A DNA stretch of 8,904 bases from an uncultured Alphaproteobacteria bacterium (GTDB lineage: Bacteria > Pseudomonadota > Alphaproteobacteria > Paracaedibacterales > CAIULA01). The stretch covers positions 1 through 8,904 of the forward strand of contig CAIVFQ010000209.1 of the NCBI GenBank assembly GCA_903905285.1, given 5' to 3'. How positions within the stretch are numbered: the first letter of the stretch is position 1; every line of letters starts with the position of its first letter. Shown in pieces: positions 1-6,839 of this stretch. Both the position numbers and the translations under genes were made by a program. A model generated the notes under the pieces. The model did not search any database. It was given only the letters and a program-made list of their open reading frames with translations, and was not told the DNA's origin.

Positions 1-178
1 ATAACTAGGCCCCTTCCTTCTAAAAAAAACCTCAGGGCATTATATCAAAAACTATCTATGGTTAAAAGTCTCAAATTTTTCTTTATTTATTTTAAAAATA
101 TATGTTTATTTTTTTCTTTATTTATCAGAAAGAATAAAATAGAATTCAAAATAAATATAAAATTTTAACTTTCTAAAT
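1..178. other. AT-rich intergenic region, no gene seen
   Basis: This stretch is very AT-rich, with long A and T runs and no open frame of note on either strand. It presumably carries the promoter of the beta-barrel gene that follows. Several TATAAA-like hexamers occur, for example close to position 157, but none has a convincing -35 partner at 16-18 bases, so no promoter is called. No Shine-Dalgarno sequence is visible just before the ATG at 179. Confidence 0.6.
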
Positions 179-499
179 ATGAATTTAAAGAACTTAATTC
201 TACTCACAACCACCCTTTGCCTTGGGTGCAGCGCAAACGCCAATGCCTCTTCTTTCTCATCAGGATTTTATGTGGGCATGGGTGTTGGCATGGAACGCAT
301 GAATGGACAAAGAAGCGAGAGGATGGATACTGCTGACCCCGATATCTTTGAAGCACAAGTTTTCACAAACAAGCAAGACATGAAAAAGCACGGCCATCTT
401 GCCAGTCTGTTTGGAGGATACTTGCACAGGTGGAATCATTTTGGTCTGGGCGCAGAAGTTTTTTACGAAGCCGGAAAACATGACAGTCGTGGCTATTAA
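179..499 (+). CDS. Truncated outer-membrane beta-barrel protein (possible pseudogene)
   Basis: The 106-residue product begins with a clear signal peptide: Lys at residue 4, a hydrophobic core, and a likely cleavage after an Ala-rich NANA stretch near residues 21-24. The mature start, SGFYVGMGVGME, and the later LFGGYLHRW and FGLGAEVFYEAG segments alternate small or hydrophobic with aromatic residues. This is typical of the first strands of small eight-stranded outer-membrane porin-like proteins, which in alphaproteobacteria are usually about 200-250 residues long. This protein stops after what would be strands 2-3. In the next frame, bases 480-518 read MTVVAIKVSLTF and a stop, which resembles a later strand, so a frameshift plus deletion is plausible. 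I see no strong ribosome binding site. The family is inferred from pattern, and any function of the short form is unknown. Confidence 0.6.
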   Translation: MNLKNLILLTTTLCLGCSANANASSFSSGFYVGMGVGMERMNGQRSERMDTADPDIFEAQVFTNKQDMKKHGHLASLFGGYLHRWNHFGLGAEVFYEAGKHDSRGY

Positions 500-564
500 A
501 GTTTCTTTAACGTTTTAGATATTAAGCTACTGTATATGACTATTTTTACGTCAATAGATTTCTC

Positions 565-3003
565 ATGATTATAAAGACTTTATGTTTACTGACCATGGTG
601 TTTTTGGTCAGCTTTAAAATTGCACAAGGCTCTAGTGGATTAGATAACTCCGGCCCCTCTTTTCCAGATAGCTCTCCTGTCGGGGTTAAGATTAAATGGT
701 TACAAAGCACCTTTAATCCGTGGCTAACAGAGCAACGTCAAAAAGGAAATCCAATCACCGAAATCTACACGGGGACAAGCCTACTTCAAGCCAAAAACTT
801 CTTGAATGAATACAATAGCAATATGTCTAGACTACAGGCTGACAAAAGTGTCGCAGCTGCGGCTTCGGCAATCGCCAACCGTGCATTACAAGCCGAAAAA
901 GAACAGACTGAAGCACGCTTAAGGATTGAAACAGCCAGACGCGAAGAGGCAGAACGCAGGCATAGGCTGGAAGAAGCCGCAAAAGTATTAGCAGAACAAA
1001 GGCAGAGAGAAGAAGAAGAAGCCCATCGACAATCCAGAATAAGAGAAGAAGCGGCAAAGGCAGAAAAGAGAATCGTTGAACAGCAGGTTTCCGAAGCAAG
1101 GCAACGGCTTGATCACCTGATGGAAACAGTAAGACATTCTGGTACAGACACCGCCCTTCTAGACGCTGTTTTGCCTCCTATGCAGGCTTTGTCAGCGACG
1201 GCCGTAGAGCTCCGCAAAAAATCTCGTTCCTTAGCCACTTTTTTAGAAGGTTATATTTTCTTATTAGATGAGATCAAAGAGAATGAAAGCGCTGGCGAGC
1301 AAGCCCAAAAGGACTATATGGCTATTATGGCCTCTGTATATTCAGGCATTGAGGTTTTTTCTAGTGCAGTCGCCTCAAAAGTTGAAAATGCTGTAGAAAT
1401 AACAAGGGGAATTTATGCATTGGCCAGACGTTACAAAGAAACATTGCCAAGTGATTTTGAAAGATTTAAAGAGAATGCTCTAAGACGTGCAACCGATGCC
1501 GGCAAGTACGAAGAGTTTATGGTGAACATCCTTTTAACGCCAGTGTCGGATGCATTAGAACGGCTTGATGGAAAAGACAGTTTACAATTATCACTGGACG
1601 CTAGCGCTACATTCCAAAATTTTTTAAAAAGTTTGACAGAGAAAGGCGCCTGTGCACCAGACTTGGTCACACCTGTTTCACGAGAAATTAATGAAGCTAT
1701 TAAAAGAATTTTAGCCGAAATCAAAAAACGTAACCTAGAACTTCGTGCGCAATATGAATCTTCATTAACAAGTGAAGTTGATAAAGTTAGAAGATTATCT
1801 GCTGTCAGAAAACTGAATGAACTACCTTTTGTCGTTCATTTATTTGAATACCCGCCCGTTTTATTCCTTTTAATAGATACAAACCCAAGCCTTGAAGACC
1901 TAAAAGAAGATTTGTCAAAGCTAACTATTCCACAATTAAAAGCCCTGTTTTCATATCTTTTTGATCTATCAGATCAGTTTAGAAACGTCGCACAAAGATA
2001 TGCTGAGCTTTCTCACACTCGTACAAAGGTCAGTGAATCTGACATCCAAGAACTCACCGGCATTGTGAAGACAAGAATTCAACAGGCAGAAAAAGCTGAA
2101 GATTACCAACCTGATCTCAATGAAGCTGGTGCCGATAAACAACAAAAAATAACTTTGTTTCGCCAAAAAGCCGCAGACCTTGTTTCGGGAAAATCTTATC
2201 GCGAAACAGTCACAAGAAGATTTTTGGATGTCTACACCCCCTTAGCGAGCTTTATTGCTTCCTGCCAAAAAGACGATCTGGAAGCATTCAAGGCCGAGAA
2301 ACTCTCACAAAGAGGGGCAAAAGGACCGATAGACGAAACAGATGATGAACGCGACGCAAGACAAAGCCTTATTGATCGCCTTATCTCTTTCCAAGAAGAT
2401 TCCTTGGCATTAGACACAAATGCACTAAATAACAACCAACTGACAGTCTTTACGCAACAATTTTCAGACATAAAAGCAGCTGTTGACGCGAATGGTGAGC
2501 GTTTTAAAACCAATCTTACAGCCTTCTTAAAAAGAAAAAACCCTGATTATAAGCCGCCGACGCAAGCAATAATATCAAGGCCATCTTCTGCAGCATCATT
2601 AGCTTCCTTAACGTCAAGAGCATCCTCTACGACTTCATTGGCTTCCTTAACGCCGTCAGACACGTCTACGTATAGCGGGCCTAGTTTCTCTCCCCCATTG
2701 CGTGTCGTCGTGCCAACGCCTTCTGTCTCAGTCAGTTCTTCTTCGTCAAGTGCGGCTGCTTCTACTGGACCTGTTGATCCAAAAAAGGCTATGCAACTTG
2801 AGCTAGAGAATGCAGGAGCTCTTAGAGCATTCGCAAAAACATTAATCGATGGAACAGACAAGACAAATTGGAAAAAAGCCACTATCTTTCAGAAAGTCGA
2901 ATGGATGAAGACAGGGATAAATCCACTTGGTGACGTCGTTATGCTTCCCCCTCGGCCGACACCTCCTCCTCCTCCTCCTACAGAAGCCTGGCGGTGGTGC
3001 TAG
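565..3003 (+). CDS. Large exported coiled-coil protein of unknown function
   Basis: I do not recognise this 812-residue protein. It starts with a signal peptide (Lys4, hydrophobic residues 5-17, likely cleavage after AQG near residue 22), so it should leave the cytoplasm. Residues about 95-188 are rich in Ala, Glu, Arg and Gln with heptad-like spacing, a strong coiled coil. Residues about 190-660 look largely alpha-helical. Residues about 666-735 form a Ser/Thr-rich linker containing a 13-residue imperfect tandem repeat. A compact 52-residue module follows (bases 2770-2925), ending in a WM motif, and then a (Pro)6 tract. The last residues, TEAWRWC, look out of place: a second copy of the module lies just downstream in another frame, so the native C-terminus was probably longer. 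An in-frame TAA at 523 fixes the upstream limit, and ATG 565 gives the signal peptide. No clear Shine-Dalgarno is visible. A surface or secreted host-interaction protein is possible but unproven. Confidence 0.75.
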   Translation: MIIKTLCLLTMVFLVSFKIAQGSSGLDNSGPSFPDSSPVGVKIKWLQSTFNPWLTEQRQKGNPITEIYTGTSLLQAKNFLNEYNSNMSRLQADKSVAAAASAIANRALQAEKEQTEARLRIETARREEAERRHRLEEAAKVLAEQRQREEEEAHRQSRIREEAAKAEKRIVEQQVSEARQRLDHLMETVRHSGTDTALLDAVLPPMQALSATAVELRKKSRSLATFLEGYIFLLDEIKENESAGEQAQKDYMAIMASVYSGIEVFSSAVASKVENAVEITRGIYALARRYKETLPSDFERFKENALRRATDAGKYEEFMVNILLTPVSDALERLDGKDSLQLSLDASATFQNFLKSLTEKGACAPDLVTPVSREINEAIKRILAEIKKRNLELRAQYESSLTSEVDKVRRLSAVRKLNELPFVVHLFEYPPVLFLLIDTNPSLEDLKEDLSKLTIPQLKALFSYLFDLSDQFRNVAQRYAELSHTRTKVSESDIQELTGIVKTRIQQAEKAEDYQPDLNEAGADKQQKITLFRQKAADLVSGKSYRETVTRRFLDVYTPLASFIASCQKDDLEAFKAEKLSQRGAKGPIDETDDERDARQSLIDRLISFQEDSLALDTNALNNNQLTVFTQQFSDIKAAVDANGERFKTNLTAFLKRKNPDYKPPTQAIISRPSSAASLASLTSRASSTTSLASLTPSDTSTYSGPSFSPPLRVVVPTPSVSVSSSSSSAAASTGPVDPKKAMQLELENAGALRAFAKTLIDGTDKTNWKKATIFQKVEWMKTGINPLGDVVMLPPRPTPPPPPPTEAWRWC
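2581..2658 (+). repeat. Imperfect 39-bp tandem repeat, two copies
   Basis: Bases 2581-2619 and 2620-2658 are two adjacent 39-base units that share ttggcttccttaacg or attagcttccttaacg cores. In frame they encode SSAASLASLTSR and SSTTSLASLTPS, part of the Ser/Thr-rich linker of the 565-3003 protein. The unit length is a multiple of three, so a change in copy number would lengthen or shorten the linker without shifting the frame. Confidence 0.8.
2770..2925 (+). repeat. C-terminal protein module, copy 1 (in frame)
   Basis: This segment encodes 52 residues starting PVDPKKAM and ending KVEWMKTGINP. It matches a second copy at 3017-3178. Shared features are the PVD start, an FA(K/R)TL motif, a Trp about 8-10 residues later, and a K(V/I)xWM(K/T)T ending. 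Both copies are preceded by a Ser/Thr/Gly linker. I do not recognise the module. It looks like a small two- or three-helix domain, perhaps for binding or anchoring. Confidence 0.7.
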
Positions 3004-3181
3004 CACGACTAGCGCCCCTGTTGATGACAGAGCTGCACTTCTCGGTGCGTTGACAGGGGGAAATATTCCAACACAACTGATTGAATTTGCAAGAACATTG
3101 AATCCGACACAAAAAGGAAAATGGCAAACATTGGATAAAAAGGAAAAAATTAAGTGGATGACGACAAAGACGGAACCATAA
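2927..3181 (+). pseudogene. Out-of-frame 3' end of the coiled-coil protein gene (module copy 2)
   Basis: From about base 2981 this frame reads QKPGGGASTTSAPVDDRA and continues through a second copy of the C-terminal module (3017-3178) to a TAA at 3179-3181. Its first residues, upstream of 2980, are a frame-shifted reading of the (CCT)6 proline tract, and the only start near them is a TTG at 2927, so it is unlikely to be a gene of its own. Removing one base just after the CCT tract (such as A2980) would join it to the preceding protein as PPPPPP-QKPGGG. The simplest reading is a single gene of about 871 codons broken by a one-base insertion, either a true mutation or a sequencing error. Programmed frameshifting is possible, but no classical slippery signal is obvious. 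Confidence 0.7.
2962..2979 (+). repeat. (CCT)6 trinucleotide tract
   Basis: Six perfect CCT units encode six prolines in the linker between the two C-terminal modules. The apparent frame break lies at or just after this tract. Whole-unit slippage would not change the frame, so the tract alone does not explain the break. Confidence 0.85.
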
Positions 3182-3183
3182 TA

Positions 3184-3213
3184 ATTTATCTATAAACTAA
3201 ATATTAGATAAAT
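3184..3213 (+). terminator. Weak AT-rich hairpin after the coiled-coil gene
   Basis: A 9-base perfect inverted repeat, atttatcta at 3184-3192 and tagataaat at 3205-3213, encloses a 12-base loop immediately after the TAA at 3179-3181. The stem is almost entirely A-T and no long T run follows, so it would be a weak terminator at best. Its position right behind the stop codon is the main argument. Confidence 0.3.
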
Positions 3214-3214
3214 A

Positions 3215-3242
3215 TTAAACATTTAGAACTAAATCATAATAT
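3215..3242 (+). promoter_or_regulatory. Possible promoter of the lipoxygenase-like gene
   Basis: TTAAAC (3215-3220) and TAATAT (3237-3242) are spaced 16 bases apart. An overlapping CATAAT at 3235-3240 is a better -10 match but with a shorter spacer. The background is so AT-rich that chance matches are expected. The 79-base gap and the separate Shine-Dalgarno do suggest the gene can be expressed on its own. Confidence 0.25.
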
Positions 3243-3269
3243 TATTACTTTTTTTAAAGGATGGATATT

Positions 3270-4946
3270 ATGAAAAGAACAATTATAGCTTTTTTATTAT
3301 TTGGGATTTGCACAGGTCATGCAATGCAGATTGCATCAGAGGTTTCGCCTGACGTTGCACCTGAGAGCTTACCATTTTGGTATCAGACGAAAATGAAAGT
3401 ATGGCAAAAAATATCAACGGTTGGCTTTGAGGCCGCTTCATCTTCATCAACGGCTAACCCTCTTAATACGGCAGAATCAGAACGAGGATCAGAGTTAATA
3501 TCATGGGCTGAATTTGATCAAAGAACACCTTTCCCCCATGTTTATACGGCAAAATCAATTCCAGAAAAAGAAAAAACAAGATTTTCAGATTTTTCTTCGA
3601 ATGTCATTGATAAGCTAATGCGTTTTATCCCCCTTTCCCAAAAAAGACTGCCTTCGATTCCTTCTGATCCAGAGGCTTTATTAAAATTTTTTCCAGCCTC
3701 GTTTGAAAAAATCATCCCCAGACCAGTGTTACCGCGTCTGATCAAAGAAGGCGTTGAGAAAGGTGACGTTTTAGCCGCTGTGGCTTTGGCAGGACCTTTT
3801 GCCGATTACATTATGGCAAAGCCAAAAATGGGAGCAGGAGCGGGAGATAATGGTGAAAAAGAAAAAACCATGGTGTATACCATTGATCTTTCCCACTATG
3901 AAAGCTTACCTGTCAAAAACGGATTAATGCCTTTGGGTGGGAAAGCCACTTTAGAATATGATGCAGTTTCACAACAAATGAGGACCGTATCGATTCAGTA
4001 TTTGGGTTATGACCATGGTCCAGGTGGCGTAAATTGGTTGCTTGCCCAAAAAGCCTTATTAGGCGCCTTATCAACTGACCTGATTGTTGTCCATCATTTG
4101 GTCAATACGCATTTATCCATGGCCGGAACATTAGCAGCCGTTACATACGGTGAACTTGACTATAATCATTCTATCCGAGTTTTATTACATCCTCACATCA
4201 GTGGAACAATAGCCCTCAATAATACAACCATCAAATTATTATGCGGCCATGAATACAGCTTTTTGCCCATTGTATCAAGCTATCATCATGGCGATGCCCT
4301 CGCTTTAATTAACGGTTCTGTTGATAAGTTTGATATTCGCAGAATGGACTTTGCGGAAAATTTAGCATTACGGGGATTTGATCCTGAAGACTTAAAAATC
4401 AGCTATCCTTATGCTGAAAATTCAGGTTCTTTTTGGAAGATCATTGGTAATTACGTGGGTAACTATGTCGATGCCTATTATGAAAACGATGAAATGGTAT
4501 CTGCCGACGCACAACTTTCAAGTTGGTACAATCAATTGGATAAGTACATTCCAAATGGAATTAAAGGTTATGCACCTATTCTTAACAAAGGCACTCTAAA
4601 AAAATTGTTAACAACATCCATCTTCACCACTTCGGTCGAACATGAAAATGTTGGAAACATGACATTTAACTATGGCTTTTGGCAACAGTACATACCAATG
4701 CAAATTCCAACTAATGGGAGTCTTATTAAAATTGATGCCTTTAATGCTTTCACAGATTTAACCGTTTTAACGACAGCCTCAACCGCAAAATTGACCGAAG
4801 ATTTTAGCTCCCTTGCTATTGACGAAAAAGGTAAAGAGGTTATGAAAACATTCCGTCAGGCACTTATAGACTATGAAAAGACGCTTACAGAAAAAGAAGC
4901 CCACACCATCGTTCCAAGCGCTGTTGAATCGGCAGTACGAGCATAA
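3270..4946 (+). CDS. Exported lipoxygenase-family protein
   Basis: Lipoxygenases are non-haem iron enzymes that insert O2 into polyunsaturated fatty acids. The 558-residue product shows the family's landmarks in order: W256LLAQ; the ligand motif H276-LVNT-H281 (family HxxxxH); H300SIRVLLHPH309 (family HPxxxLLxPH); and Y379PYA followed by FW389, YV, AYYEND and D413xxLSSW419, a hallmark C-terminal stretch. The later positions are unusual. H458ENVGN offers His at the third ligand, but the residue four on is Gly, with Asn five on. The chain ends in Ala rather than the usual Ile. A signal peptide (KRTIIAFLLFGICTGHA, cleavage near residue 18) indicates export, as for Pseudomonas LoxA. At 558 residues it is shorter than typical bacterial members and lacks an obvious PLAT domain. 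The start at 3270 is preferred over ATG 3261 because AAAGG (3256-3260) is 9 bases before it and it gives a cleaner signal peptide. Family membership is fairly secure; activity is inference. Confidence 0.82.
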   Translation: MKRTIIAFLLFGICTGHAMQIASEVSPDVAPESLPFWYQTKMKVWQKISTVGFEAASSSSTANPLNTAESERGSELISWAEFDQRTPFPHVYTAKSIPEKEKTRFSDFSSNVIDKLMRFIPLSQKRLPSIPSDPEALLKFFPASFEKIIPRPVLPRLIKEGVEKGDVLAAVALAGPFADYIMAKPKMGAGAGDNGEKEKTMVYTIDLSHYESLPVKNGLMPLGGKATLEYDAVSQQMRTVSIQYLGYDHGPGGVNWLLAQKALLGALSTDLIVVHHLVNTHLSMAGTLAAVTYGELDYNHSIRVLLHPHISGTIALNNTTIKLLCGHEYSFLPIVSSYHHGDALALINGSVDKFDIRRMDFAENLALRGFDPEDLKISYPYAENSGSFWKIIGNYVGNYVDAYYENDEMVSADAQLSSWYNQLDKYIPNGIKGYAPILNKGTLKKLLTTSIFTTSVEHENVGNMTFNYGFWQQYIPMQIPTNGSLIKIDAFNAFTDLTVLTTASTAKLTEDFSSLAIDEKGKEVMKTFRQALIDYEKTLTEKEAHTIVPSAVESAVRA

Positions 4947-4955
4947 ATATGATAT

Positions 4956-4986
4956 AAAAAAAAACTCGGCCAGAAATGGCCGAGTT
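4956..4986 (-). terminator. Intrinsic terminator of the rplM-rpsI operon
   Basis: A perfect 9-bp inverted repeat, aactcggcc (4963-4971) and ggccgagtt (4978-4986), encloses a 6-base loop. On the plus strand it is preceded by nine A residues (4956-4964), so minus-strand transcripts would carry a GC-rich hairpin followed by a U run, 26 bases after the rpsI stop. On the plus strand no T run follows, so it would serve the convergent lipoxygenase-like gene only weakly. Confidence 0.9.
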
Positions 4987-5011
4987 CTGAAAGAAATCTG
5001 AAACGTTAAAA

Positions 5012-5527
5012 TTAACGTTTCGAGAATTGGAAACGACGACGCGCTTTAGCTTGACCGTATTTCTTACGTTCAACAATACGACTGTCGCGGGTTAAGAACC
5101 CACCTTCTTTTAGGGCTGGTCGCAGATCAGGCTCGAAGAAAGTCAAAGCCTTGCTGATGCCATGACGCACAGCGCCGGCTTGTCCTGATAACCCACCACC
5201 AACAACAGTACACCAAACATCGTACTGGGTGATTCTGTTAGCCGCTTTGAAAGGCTGATTGATAATCATTTGTAAAACAGGACGGGCAAAATATTGTTCG
5301 AATACCCGGCCATTCACCAAAATCTTTCCCATGCCTGGTTTAATCCACACACGAGCAATAGCATTTTTACGCTTTCCTGTCGCATAAGAACGCCCCTGCG
5401 CGTCAATCTTAGGCTTAGCTTGAACAACAGCACCTGCCTCGACACCAGCATTATCTGCTTTATCGACGAAGGCCGCTTTCTTAACAGCAATTTTTAAATC
5501 TTCTAGCCCAACTTTTTCAGTAGCCAT
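5012..5527 (-). CDS. rpsI: 30S ribosomal protein S9
   Basis: S9 is a component of the small-subunit head whose basic C-terminal tail reaches toward the P-site tRNA. The 171-residue product ends in the canonical [11 protein letters not shown] tail and carries the family core [40 protein letters not shown] and [14 protein letters not shown]. About 45 residues precede the core, longer than the roughly 130-residue E. coli protein but in line with alphaproteobacterial S9 extensions. The start ATG at 5527 has a GGAG about 9 bases upstream. The gene follows rplM with only two bases between stop and start, the conserved L13-S9 operon, and a strong terminator lies just downstream. Confidence 0.97.
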   Translation of the reverse strand: MATEKVGLEDLKIAVKKAAFVDKADNAGVEAGAVVQAKPKIDAQGRSYATGKRKNAIARVWIKPGMGKILVNGRVFEQYFARPVLQMIINQPFKAANRITQYDVWCTVVGGGLSGQAGAVRHGISKALTFFEPDLRPALKEGGFLTRDSRIVERKKYGQAKARRRFQFSKR

Positions 5528-5529
5528 CG

Positions 5530-5994
5530 TTAAATACTCCGTACGTTCTTGCGGTTCATCGCCGCGACATCTAATAGGGCGGGTTGTTGAGCAGCATGCG
5601 GGTGTTCAGTGCCCTTATAAACCTTTAGGTTACACATGATTTTGCGACCCAAGGGGCCCCGTGGAACCATGCGTTCAACAGCTTTTGTCAAAACCCGTTC
5701 AGGATATTTCCCACTTAAAATTTGACCGATAGCGCGTTCTTTAATACCGCCAGCATAACCCGTGTGCCAATAAAATTTCTTATCAGCAAGTTTGTTACCG
5801 GTCAGTTTGACTTTATCAGCATTAATAATCACGACACAGTCGCCATCATCAACATGTGGGGTATAGCTGGGTTTGTGTTTACCGCGAAGGCGCATCGCAA
5901 CAACGCTTGCCAACCGACCCAAAATTAAATTTTGCGCATCGATCAGCACCCATTTCTTAACGACGTCTTGTGAACGAGTAGAAGGTGTATACAT
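5530..5994 (-). CDS. rplM: 50S ribosomal protein L13
   Basis: L13 is an early-assembling large-subunit protein that binds 23S rRNA. Family signatures are visible: [18 protein letters not shown] near the start, [44 protein letters not shown] and [14 protein letters not shown] place the start at ATG 5994, giving 154 residues, rather than at the in-frame ATG 6018. [15 protein letters not shown] has the usual spacing to KKW, and the predicted transcription start near 6020 would leave no leader for the 6018 codon. The Shine-Dalgarno before 5994 is weak (AAAG). It is first in the two-gene operon with rpsI. Confidence 0.95.
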   Translation of the reverse strand: MYTPSTRSQDVVKKWVLIDAQNLILGRLASVVAMRLRGKHKPSYTPHVDDGDCVVIINADKVKLTGNKLADKKFYWHTGYAGGIKERAIGQILSGKYPERVLTKAVERMVPRGPLGRKIMCNLKVYKGTEHPHAAQQPALLDVAAMNRKNVRSI

Positions 5995-6026
5995 TTTTCT
6001 TTGAAAAGTTAAATTCATCTACGTTG

Positions 6027-6055
6027 TTTATAGGGGGAAAAAATCTTTTTGGCAA
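6027..6055 (-). promoter_or_regulatory. Sigma-70 type promoter of rplM-rpsI
   Basis: On the minus strand, TTGCCA (6055-6050) and TATAAA (6032-6027) are separated by exactly 17 bases, each matching five of six consensus positions. Transcription would begin near 6020, giving a leader of about 25 bases to the ATG at 5994. The promoter sits in the gap after hdaA, so the ribosomal operon is probably transcribed independently. Confidence 0.7.
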
Positions 6056-6069
6056 CAAAAAAACCGCTA

Positions 6070-6094
6070 TAAGGCTCTATTTGCCTAAGGCTCT
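6070..6094. repeat. Short 9-bp direct repeat in the hdaA-rplM gap
   Basis: The 9-mer taaggctct occurs at 6070-6078 and again at 6086-6094, with 7 bases between, just upstream of the rplM -35 box. It could be a regulator binding site or chance. No clean intrinsic terminator for hdaA is seen here. Confidence 0.3.
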
Positions 6095-6108
6095 GACGCT
6101 CGGTATTA

Positions 6109-6789
6109 TTATACCTCACCTTCTTGAATCAAAATTTCACGAATCAAGGGAATCGTGATTGACCGCCCTTTTGTGGCCGCCACCCTGTCTAATTTAACCA
6201 CCCATCTGTTAACCGCGGCGAATGATCGTTCGCACTGTTTTAATAAATAATCAACAGCTTCTGGCTTAACGATAAGACCATGATCACGAAATTGTTTAAT
6301 CATAATTGTCTTTAAGGCCGATTCGTCAGGGCGATGAATCTGCACGCTGATGACGGTTTGTAATCGTGATGCTAAATCGGGCAACGTCACAGACCATTGG
6401 CTGGGGGGATTGTTGGCTAACAGCAAGGCATAGCCCTGATTGTCTTGAATAAAGTTGTAAAAATGAAACAACCATTCTTGATTGGTCAGCGATTCCATTT
6501 CATCAAGAACGATCGGTTGTCTTTGATGAAATGCCTCGTAGGGGCTTTGTTCAGCCGCCTGTGCCGCCTTTAGATAAAGCCCATTGACTTGATTCGCCCA
6601 TAGGTGAGCCAAATGCGTTTTGCCACTGCCCTGCTCGCCATATACACAAAGGATACGAGGGGGTGGCCAATCAGGCCACCGATCAATCCACGCCGTTGCC
6701 TCTTGATTGCTTACATCTTCAATCCACGCCTGACGACTGAAGTCAGTGTGGATTGTAAGGGGGAGGATTAGCTGGTCGTTGGCTGTCAT
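6109..6789 (-). CDS. hdaA: HdaA, DnaA-related AAA+ regulator of replication initiation
   Basis: Hda-type proteins bind the DNA polymerase sliding clamp and stimulate ATP hydrolysis by DnaA, so that origins do not refire. The 226-residue product has the clamp-binding motif QLILPL at residues 6-11, close to the QLSLPL of E. coli Hda. Walker A is G51EQGSGKT, Walker B is IVLDE (93-97), a sensor-1 like LLLANNPP lies at about 122-129, and box VII is LPDLASRL with candidate arginine finger R142. A sensor-2 region (ERSFAAVNRW) follows. There is no C-terminal DNA-binding domain IV, which separates it from DnaA. The start is ATG 6789; the preceding in-frame TTG at 6792 is less likely. No Shine-Dalgarno is evident. 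It is followed by the rplM-rpsI operon on the same strand, which has its own promoter. Confidence 0.9.
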   Translation of the reverse strand: MTANDQLILPLTIHTDFSRQAWIEDVSNQEATAWIDRWPDWPPPRILCVYGEQGSGKTHLAHLWANQVNGLYLKAAQAAEQSPYEAFHQRQPIVLDEMESLTNQEWLFHFYNFIQDNQGYALLLANNPPSQWSVTLPDLASRLQTVISVQIHRPDESALKTIMIKQFRDHGLIVKPEAVDYLLKQCERSFAAVNRWVVKLDRVAATKGRSITIPLIREILIQEGEV

Positions 6790-6839
6790 CAATTGAGTTT
6801 ACAAAATAATAAATTTAAGATGCGGCGATGATAAAAAAT

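Noticed and set aside
1..36. Possible terminator (gccc ... gggc around an A run)
   Set aside because: The stem is only about four base pairs with a long loop and no following T run.
827..1099. 90-codon minus-strand frame rich in Leu
   Set aside because: It is the complement of the Glu/Arg-rich coiled-coil region; the Leu-rich product is a base-composition artefact.
2547..2882. 111-codon minus-strand frame opposite the Ser-rich linker
   Set aside because: It lies entirely within the 565-3003 gene, has no ribosome binding site, and is explained by the repetitive Ser/Thr codons on the other strand.
2947..2951. Five-C run as the site of the frame break in the coiled-coil gene
   Set aside because: A break here would replace the proline linker with GRHLLLLLLQ, which is much less natural than a break after the (CCT)6 tract.
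4930..4955. Alternative-frame ending of the lipoxygenase gene with a C-terminal Ile (GSTSINMI)
   Set aside because: A frameshift would restore an Ile terminus, but nothing in the DNA marks a break here and the match is too short to separate from chance.
6056..6120. TATAAT hexamer on the minus strand near the hdaA stop as a promoter
   Set aside because: No -35 box lies at a proper distance, and the TTGCCA/TATAAA pair nearer rplM is far better.
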